NCBI GenBank assembly: GCA_900073065.1
Contig: FJOG01000024.1
Span: 24,752-49,470, forward strand
Direction of reading: 5' to 3'
Source: Phialocephala subalpina
Taxonomy: Eukaryota > Ascomycota > Leotiomycetes > Helotiales > Mollisiaceae
DNA: 24,719 nt
In this document: positions 19,127-24,719 of the stretch, piece by piece
Position numbering within the stretch: position 1 is the stretch's first letter
How the letters are laid out: every line of letters starts with the position of its first letter
Translations under genes and position numbers: made by a program
Notes under the pieces: generated by a model
What the model was told of the DNA's origin: nothing
Database searches by the model: none
Seen by the model: only the letters and a program-made list of their open reading frames with translations

Positions 19127-20242
19127 ATGCCACGACTAATTGCTGTGACGGGTGCGACAGGCAACCAAGGCGGATCCGTTGCGAAGCTCTTGCTTCAATA
19201 TCCGGGAGAATTCAAAGTACGAGCGATTACTCGCGATGCACATTCAGAATCATCACAAGCTTTGGCAGATTTGGGGGCCGAGATTGTGCAGGCCGATTTA
19301 ACAAAGCCAGAAACGTTACCGGCAGCTGTGAATGGTTGCTGGGGGGTTTTCGGCGTCACAAATTTCTACGATGCAGTACGTTCCTGAGAAGGTTCTTTAG
19401 ATATGCAAGACTTATCGAATCTTAGAAAATCAAGGACGACCCGGCAAGCGAGGAGGTTCAAGGCAAAAACCTAGTAAAGGCTTCGTTTGATGCTAGGGTA
19501 GAATGTTTTATCTGGAGCTCACTTCCGAGCTCTGCCCAGATCTCAGGAGGTTGTTTAGTCTCCAAGATATACGAAGGTATCGTTGGACTTCAGTTTATGG
19601 TCGTACTCGGCTGATTTTTGTCAAGGAAAACATCATGTCGATGCATACATCAAGGAAATTGGACTTCCTGCCAGCATTCTCTACACAGGCAATTTCTACG
19701 AGAATATGGTCCTTCGTCAACACGTCACCTATCACAAGCCGACCGACGTGGTTGAATTCCGTCATACAGTGATCAAGAGAGACACCAAATGTAAGTGTCA
19801 TCAAAGAAACGCTTTTCACTTTCACTGAGAACCTCAAAGTAGCCATGTTGTATGTCGAGAAGGATCTTTCAGCTATAGTAAAAGCGGTTTTCGATCAATG
19901 GGATTCGAAGAAGAACTTGTTGAATCATAAGATCCTATATTGTGCCGACAGCCGTGTCTCAGCTGGTGACATTATTGAGTGCATTGAGCGAGGTATTCCC
20001 CCTCTTCCCCAGATTCAAAGTCCCAAACTTAGAGATGGATAGTGACGGGTAAAAAATGTACTTGGGAGTCGTTGCCAACGACAGGTGTTCCTGATCGAGA
20101 TATTATGTATCAACTCTACAACGAGATGGGAATGTATAGGAATAAGGAACTGCCCGATGAGAACGTCGTAGCCTTAGGCGTAAAGATGCATAGTATTGAG
20201 GACTTCGTACGGGAACGTTTGGTTCCTTATCTCGGCTTTTGA
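19127..20242 (+). CDS. NmrA-like NAD(P)-binding Rossmann-fold protein
   Basis: Five exons: 19127-19375, 19426-19576, 19626-19790, 19840-19992 and 20043-20242; introns of about 50 nt; 305 aa. The N-terminus MPRLIAVTGATGNQGG carries the GxxGxxG dinucleotide-binding loop (G9, G12, G15). RAITRD follows at about 32-37, where an Arg often selects NADP. Further along are ADLTKPETL, the NmrA-typical VECFIWSSLPS, GLPASILYTGNFYENMV, RDTKLAMLYVEKDLSA, and a C-terminal FVRERLVPYLGF. These mark it as NmrA/HSCARG-like, an atypical short-chain dehydrogenase fold that lacks the catalytic Tyr-x3-Lys and usually acts as a redox-cofactor sensor rather than an enzyme. In fungi the prototype NmrA binds the GATA factor AreA; this member may have another partner. 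It converges on the catalase gene, which may be coincidence. All splice phases are consistent. Confidence 0.92.
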
Positions 20243-20527
20243 GCTTGGAAGGGGAACTTCGAAGCTGTATATCTTAATTCTAGATGACTTAGGACCGAAA
20301 TAAGACTAAGCATTGTGGCCTAGAAAGTTCCGCTCGTCATCTTCTACGTCATTCATTCTTCCTCTCAATGAAATATGCGCAACTTGGGGAGTTGCTAAAA
20401 TTGAAGATAGCAGCCTTTAGTTCCAATGAGTTATTTCCAACGGTCTATAGAAAATTTCCCAATGTTTCCAATGTCAGCATGTTAAATGATTACATTACAT
20501 TACATTATCCCCTCCTAATCATAATGC

Positions 20528-20668
20528 AAAAATGCAGATTATAATGCAGTGTGATTATGTGATTTGTATGTAAAAATGCATTATAATCTGGATTTTTCGA
20601 AAAATGATAATCATTAGGTAATGCAGTTAATGTATTATAATCATGATTATAATGCATTAGCTGCATTA
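20528..20668. repeat. Cluster of AT-rich inverted repeats
   Basis: Two foldbacks lie in tandem. Arms 20528-20548 and 20577-20597 pair over 21 bases with one mismatch. 20619-20643 and 20644-20668 form a 50-bp palindrome with no loop and two transition mismatches. Both are built from the same words (ATGCATTATAATC, TGCATTA), which recur throughout 20500-20670. This may be a degenerate miniature element, a cruciform-forming site or a transcript-end structure. I cannot define outer ends or a target duplication. Confidence 0.6.
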
Positions 20669-20856
20669 TTTTTTTTTATCACCCTGAGACTCAACTTTCC
20701 ATGCAACATGTGACTTCGATTTTCGATTCTCACAAGATACAAACGCCGAATAAGATCATGATATGCAACCATTATTCTCGATTAAATGCAAAAAGCTAAG
20801 AATTCCTCAAACATGAAACATTATTACAAGAAATATATCTTCAAATCATCTACCAC

Positions 20857-20900
20857 CCCACGCTTTTCGCACCCACGACTTTCGCACCCCACGCCTTTCA
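20857..20900. repeat. Short tandem repeat, about 15 bp x 3
   Basis: CCCACGCTTTTCGCA, CCCACGACTTTCGCA and CCCACGCCTTTCA follow each other (20857-20871, 20872-20886, 20888-20900), 18 bp beyond the catalase stop codon in its 3' flank. Imperfect and probably neutral. Confidence 0.6.
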
Positions 20901-20918
20901 TGATGGTTGTCACTTCCC

Positions 20919-23632
20919 TCATGCGTCTAGTGGGAAGCGATCAAGAAACTTGAACGTCTTCAATCCAGCTTCAAAGTCAGATAACAGAGTGGCACTGCTA
21001 TTACTGAAGTAAACTCCCGATCTCTCGGCAATTCCTGCTAGTTGAAAGGCAGTGCTAGCAGTTCCCAAAGCTCCTACAGGCTTGCCATAAGCGTATGCAT
21101 TCTGCAAGATCTGGAGTGGACGACCTAGCGGATACAGCGGAGACGTTCCGTTGATAAAAATACCTTCCGAGCCTGGAGTGACAAGTAGGCCGTCAAAGTC
21201 GATGGCATCGGCGGCAGAGTATGTTAGGTTCACTCCTGGAACCATCGTCTCAGCTACTACGCTGACGAAGATGCCAAGATCTGCGAATTGCTTGCTAAGG
21301 GTAGCTGCCTGTGACATAGATTGGTTTGAGTATACTGATGCGAGGATACCAAAATTAAGACCTTGGATGGTCGGCAACGGGTTGCTGAATATAGAGATAT
21401 ATGCCGTCTTGTTATTGTTGTAGTAGGTGGTATCCGGTGGAGGGACTGTCACATCGACAAGCACCTGTGCCACTCGTGCGGCTAGATTATTGTCGATCCG
21501 GTTGATCTGATTGATGAAATTCTGTCTAACTGTCGTGGAAACGATATGGGATGTTTCAAATCGGAGAGCGTTGACTGCAATTTGCTGTTCTGCCGGCGAG
21601 AGCGAGTTCCACACCATGCGAGGCTGACTCCAGTGGTCCGCAAAGGTGGGAGAAAGTGCGCGAGTAAGGGCTCCAGATACGAGGCGGTTTGGAGCAGTGA
21701 AGAATCCGTTTCCGGTAGTTTGGTTCGCTTCCATGGGGGATCCAAAATTGAGTGTATTTGGTGAGTATGCTGCAATATTAGTCGGGATATACGCTTGAGC
21801 CTTGCCGTCACGGTTGTTGTTGTGTATAGGTACTCGTGGTCTGTTCACGGGTGCCTGTTCGAAGTTTGGTCCTCCATATCGGTTAAGCTGAGCATCCAGG
21901 TAAGAATAAAGACGACCCTGAAGGACTGGATCATCGGAAAAGTCGATACCTCGAACTATATGTCCAGGTTGGAACTATGTGTCCAATTAGCACAAGAGAA
22001 TCAAGCCGATTGTTCAACCATTGACTTACGCCAATCTGCTCTGTCTCCGCGAAATAATTCTTCGGATTCGTATTCAAAACCATTTTCCCAAGTGGAGTGA
22101 TTGGAACAACCTCCTCAGGAATAAATTTAGTTGGGTCCAGAACATCAAAACCAAAGGCCAACTGCTGACTCTCGTTGAAGATCTGAACGCCAAGCTAAAA
22201 ATTATCAGCAACTCATCATGCCAGAAATACATCCAGGAAACGCACCTCCCACTCTGGATAGAACCCCGCCTCAATGGCGTTCCATATGTCTTCCCGATGG
22301 AAATCAGAGTTTTTGCCTCCTGTAGCCTGAGCTTCTTCCCATAGAAAGCTTGCCTTTCCTTGCAATGATTTCCAGTGCCATTTCACTAAGACTGAGGCGC
22401 CCTCGTTCGTTACGAGACGGTAGGTGTGTACTCCCCAACCATCCTTGGATAAAGTTAGTTTCAAGCTATCCTCATCGAGAAGATTATAGGAGTAAGAGGC
22501 GTATTTGATGAGCAGGAACCAGGGTTGCTGCTAAACACAATGCCGAAAACAAGTGCGAACATCGAATAAAATCTCCTAAAGCATCCCAACAAGAAATTGT
22601 AACTCGGAAAAGTACTTACCATATGACGGTAAGACCTGGGGACACCATATCCAGCCATGACCATCATGACCAAGTTCAACGCGCTGGTCTCTTGGCTAAA
22701 GAAGTCATAAGCAGAATCGTGAGCTGTAGCGGCCTGCGGGATTTGATTGTCTGGGCTGGGCTTCAGAGCATGGATGAGATCGGGAAAAAGGATGGCGTCG
22801 TTGATGAAGAAAATTGGCACGTTAATTCCAACAATGTCTTCGAGGCATGGGTTAGTAACCGTCCTGGAATCTCAGATGTCTTTGCTCACCAAAGTTCCCT
22901 TCGTCGGTGTAGAATCTAGTAGCGAAACCGTGTACATCTCTGGCGGAATCTACACTGCCCCGTTCACCAATGACGGTAGACATTCGAACAAACATTGGCG
23001 TTTGCTTGCCTTCCTCGGACAGAAATGACGCTGCCGTGATATTTGTGAAATCACCATAGCTCGTGAAGACCCCATAGGCCCCTATGTCAGGTCAATACCT
23101 GGCCATTAATGTGAGACTAGTGGGCTTACCAGCGCCTCTTGCATGTACTGGACGTTCAGGAATCTAGTAGTTGAAGTCAGTATACCATATTGGAGGTAAG
23201 CCATGTGGCACTTGTTTGTTCATGCTCCAATCAAACATGTACTGTACACGAAGTGCGTACTTCGTAGACTCCAGAACAGCGACAAAGTGTCAATGTGAAT
23301 AAGGAATAAGTGCTTACACGTTCATGGTCAAATCGCTGGAGCTTCTGCCTGAAGATGAAGTCCTCTAGTAAAGTCGGTCCACGCACACCTCCTTTCAAAG
23401 AAACCGCCTCGTCAATTGGTGTTCCGGAGTCTGTAGTCATGTAGACGTTGGTGTCGTTCAGTTCAAATGGAGCGAGGAACTCTTGAGTGGATATCGTAGT
23501 CTCTTCGATAGAGTCTGCGTTTTGCCGCTTCCCCAAGTCTCCCTCTCGAGCATGAAGTCCGCCGCTCATAAAGGGACAACCAACGGCCACGGCTGTGCCC
23601 AGAAGGCTGGAGAGGAACAGAAATGATCGCAT
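20919..23632 (-). CDS. Secreted large-subunit catalase (CatB-like)
   Basis: Seven exons: 23632-23318, 23163-23130, 23081-22890, 22837-22620, 22443-22246, 22194-22030 and 21974-20919; 2178 nt, 725 aa, as expected for large-subunit fungal catalases. A signal peptide (about 1-17) is followed by a propeptide ending in the Kex2-type dibasic GDLGKR (about 31-36), so the mature enzyme is probably secreted or in the cell wall. The catalytic His is H112 in ERPVHARG and the distal Asn is N186 in GINVPIFF. The substrate-channel/haem segment [13 protein letters not shown] is present, and the haem-ligand Tyr is Y399 in RLYSYLDAQ. The C-terminal ~170 residues form the flavodoxin/class-I-amidotransferase-like domain found in this clade. 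Function: splits hydrogen peroxide to water and oxygen, protecting the fungus from external oxidative stress. Exon 2 is only 34 nt; introns 1 and 4 are longer than average (154 and 176 nt). A TATA-like box lies 86 bp upstream. Confidence 0.95.
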
Positions 23633-23717
23633 TTTGAAAGAAGAGCAATGTCAACAAGGAAGATTATAAGGAAGATTGTTTTGAATGAATTTCCATCTCA
23701 ACGTCTTCTCTTGACCC

Positions 23718-23724
23718 TTTTATA
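23718..23724 (-). promoter_or_regulatory. TATA box of the catalase gene
   Basis: TATAAAA on the minus strand, 86 bp upstream of the catalase ATG at 23632. Spacing and strand suit a core promoter. Confidence 0.5.
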
Positions 23725-24075
23725 TCTGAGTCCCCAGTGAGCGAACTTCGCCTTTCGAGAGGACAACGAACAAGTCATATTCGATTATTACCAAGCCTTG
23801 CACATCTACACGGTAACTTAGTAACAATAATCAATCGTCACTGACTTCGCAACATTGAGGCTAGGCTTCCAAAAGTCAGACAGTCAAGCGAATACGCACG
23901 GAACGCATCTTCAATCATCATCAAAACTCGTATCGAATATGAACAGCAAATCCCCAACTTCGACGATCATTGAAGCTCGGATTTGGGAGCATCCGAGCAT
24001 GTCACAGCAGTCAGCTTATGGCCACTGTGGATCTGTGTTTGGAGAAGTTGTACTTTATAGATGTTTTCTCCGACT

Positions 24076-24111
24076 CTTCCGCAACTTCCGCAACTTCCGC
24101 AGCCTTCCGCG
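24076..24111. repeat. 9-bp tandem repeat, four copies
   Basis: CTTCCGCAA, CTTCCGCAA, CTTCCGCAG, CCTTCCGCG in direct succession: two exact and two slightly changed copies. A minisatellite-like run in non-coding DNA upstream of the catalase gene. Confidence 0.7.
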
Positions 24112-24654
24112 ATTCAAGATTATGACTCTTGAAAAGCAGTACCCGATTCGATCAAGGGCTCAAAGAAGGGCCGAGAAGTTCAGTTTTGAAGCAATTGACT
24201 CTGTGTCTTGGTCGTGGTCAGGATTTCCATTTCGCAGCTCGCGTGTGGAATATACCCACTTGTCCCAGTGTACTTGACGTTGATCCCCCAAATCTTACTC
24301 TATAACACGGAAACAGTGACATATATTAATCAGCCAGACTCCGAAAATGGAACCCGTAAGTACTCGCGATCGCGTTTCTTCCCAAAATAGTCAAGGGTGC
24401 TCCCGAGCCTTCGGCGTGTCAACATGTCAATGGTGCCCGGTAGCCACAAGCCCCGACTCTGGCAGCTGCGTTGAGGAATCAGATCTGAGTTCTGAGCTCT
24501 AAGCTCTGAGCTCCATATGCCGACTTTCATGCGTTTGATTAATAATCATATAACCGAGCTCTTGGAAAAGCAAAAACCCGAGTCAATTCCGAGGTCCAAA
24601 GAACCAATCACAAAGATTATTAATCGTTTCCAAGTTTCGATTCGATAGAAATTT

Positions 24655-24719
24655 GTAAATGAGAAAATATAATAAATATATTTTTATTATTATTTTATAA
24701 AAATTAATTATTATATTTT
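24655..24719. repeat. AT-rich DNA at the right edge
   Basis: The last 65 bp are almost pure A/T and run out of the window. It looks like the border of another AT-rich island of the kind seen at 2246-2403 and 16240-16550. Confidence 0.5.

Larger units (their letters stand above)
20243..20918. other. Intergenic region between convergent NmrA-like and catalase genes
   Basis: 3' flanks of two convergent genes. It contains the AT-rich palindrome cluster (20528-20668) and a short tandem repeat (20857-20900). No gene is visible. Confidence 0.65.
23633..24719. other. Catalase upstream region and right-hand non-coding end
   Basis: This holds the catalase promoter, a 9-bp tandem repeat at 24076-24111 and an AT-rich end. 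Open frames here (for example 23855-24277) have no recognisable features, and I call no gene. Confidence 0.55.

Noticed and set aside
1..24719. tRNA or rRNA genes and CRISPR arrays
   Set aside because: I scanned by eye for T-arm-like GGTTCGA motifs, rRNA-like stretches and regularly spaced direct repeats and saw none convincing; a covariance-model search would be needed to exclude small RNAs.

Overview
This window looks like nuclear DNA of a filamentous ascomycete. The genes are split by short introns of mostly 48-73 nt with GTAAGT-like donors and CTAAC/CTGAC-like branch sites. The gene set is typically fungal: a Zn2Cys6 regulator, a class II P450, a DHA1-type transporter, an NmrA-like protein, the SAGA subunit Spt3 and a large secreted catalase. 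AT-rich islands resemble repeat-induced decay. Leotiomycetes would fit, but I cannot prove the class from the sequence. I rebuilt the exon structures by hand from splice sites, phase and family consensus.

Left part (1-9695). A conserved multi-pass membrane protein of unknown function runs off the left edge (minus strand). Then, after a gap holding a small TA-flanked inverted-repeat element and an AT-rich island, comes a three-gene cassette: a Zn2Cys6 transcription factor (minus, 8 exons), a cytochrome P450 (minus, 4 exons) and an MFS drug/metabolite transporter (plus, 5 exons). P450 and transporter are divergent and share a 611-bp promoter region. There is no synthase, so regulator + oxidase + exporter reads best as a small detoxification or metabolite-modification unit.

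Middle (9696-16907). A second TA-flanked inverted-repeat element lies at about 10.3 kb. It is followed by an intronless membrane protein of unknown function (plus) and SPT3 (minus), whose last coding exon appears to be only six bases long. A 2.5-kb stretch without recognisable genes follows, holding a possible LTR-like fragment and a strongly AT-rich island.

Right part (16908-24719). An intronless amidohydrolase-family deaminase (minus) and an NmrA-like NAD(P)-binding protein (plus, 5 exons) are divergent, with a CCG-N4-CGG palindrome between them. The NmrA-like gene converges on a secreted large-subunit catalase (minus, 7 exons), with a cluster of AT-rich palindromes between them. The window ends in non-coding, AT-rich DNA.

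I did not find a convincing undescribed multi-gene system. The points most worth a second look are the cassette, the odd last intron of the transporter, the 6-base exon of SPT3, the two miniature elements and the palindrome cluster.
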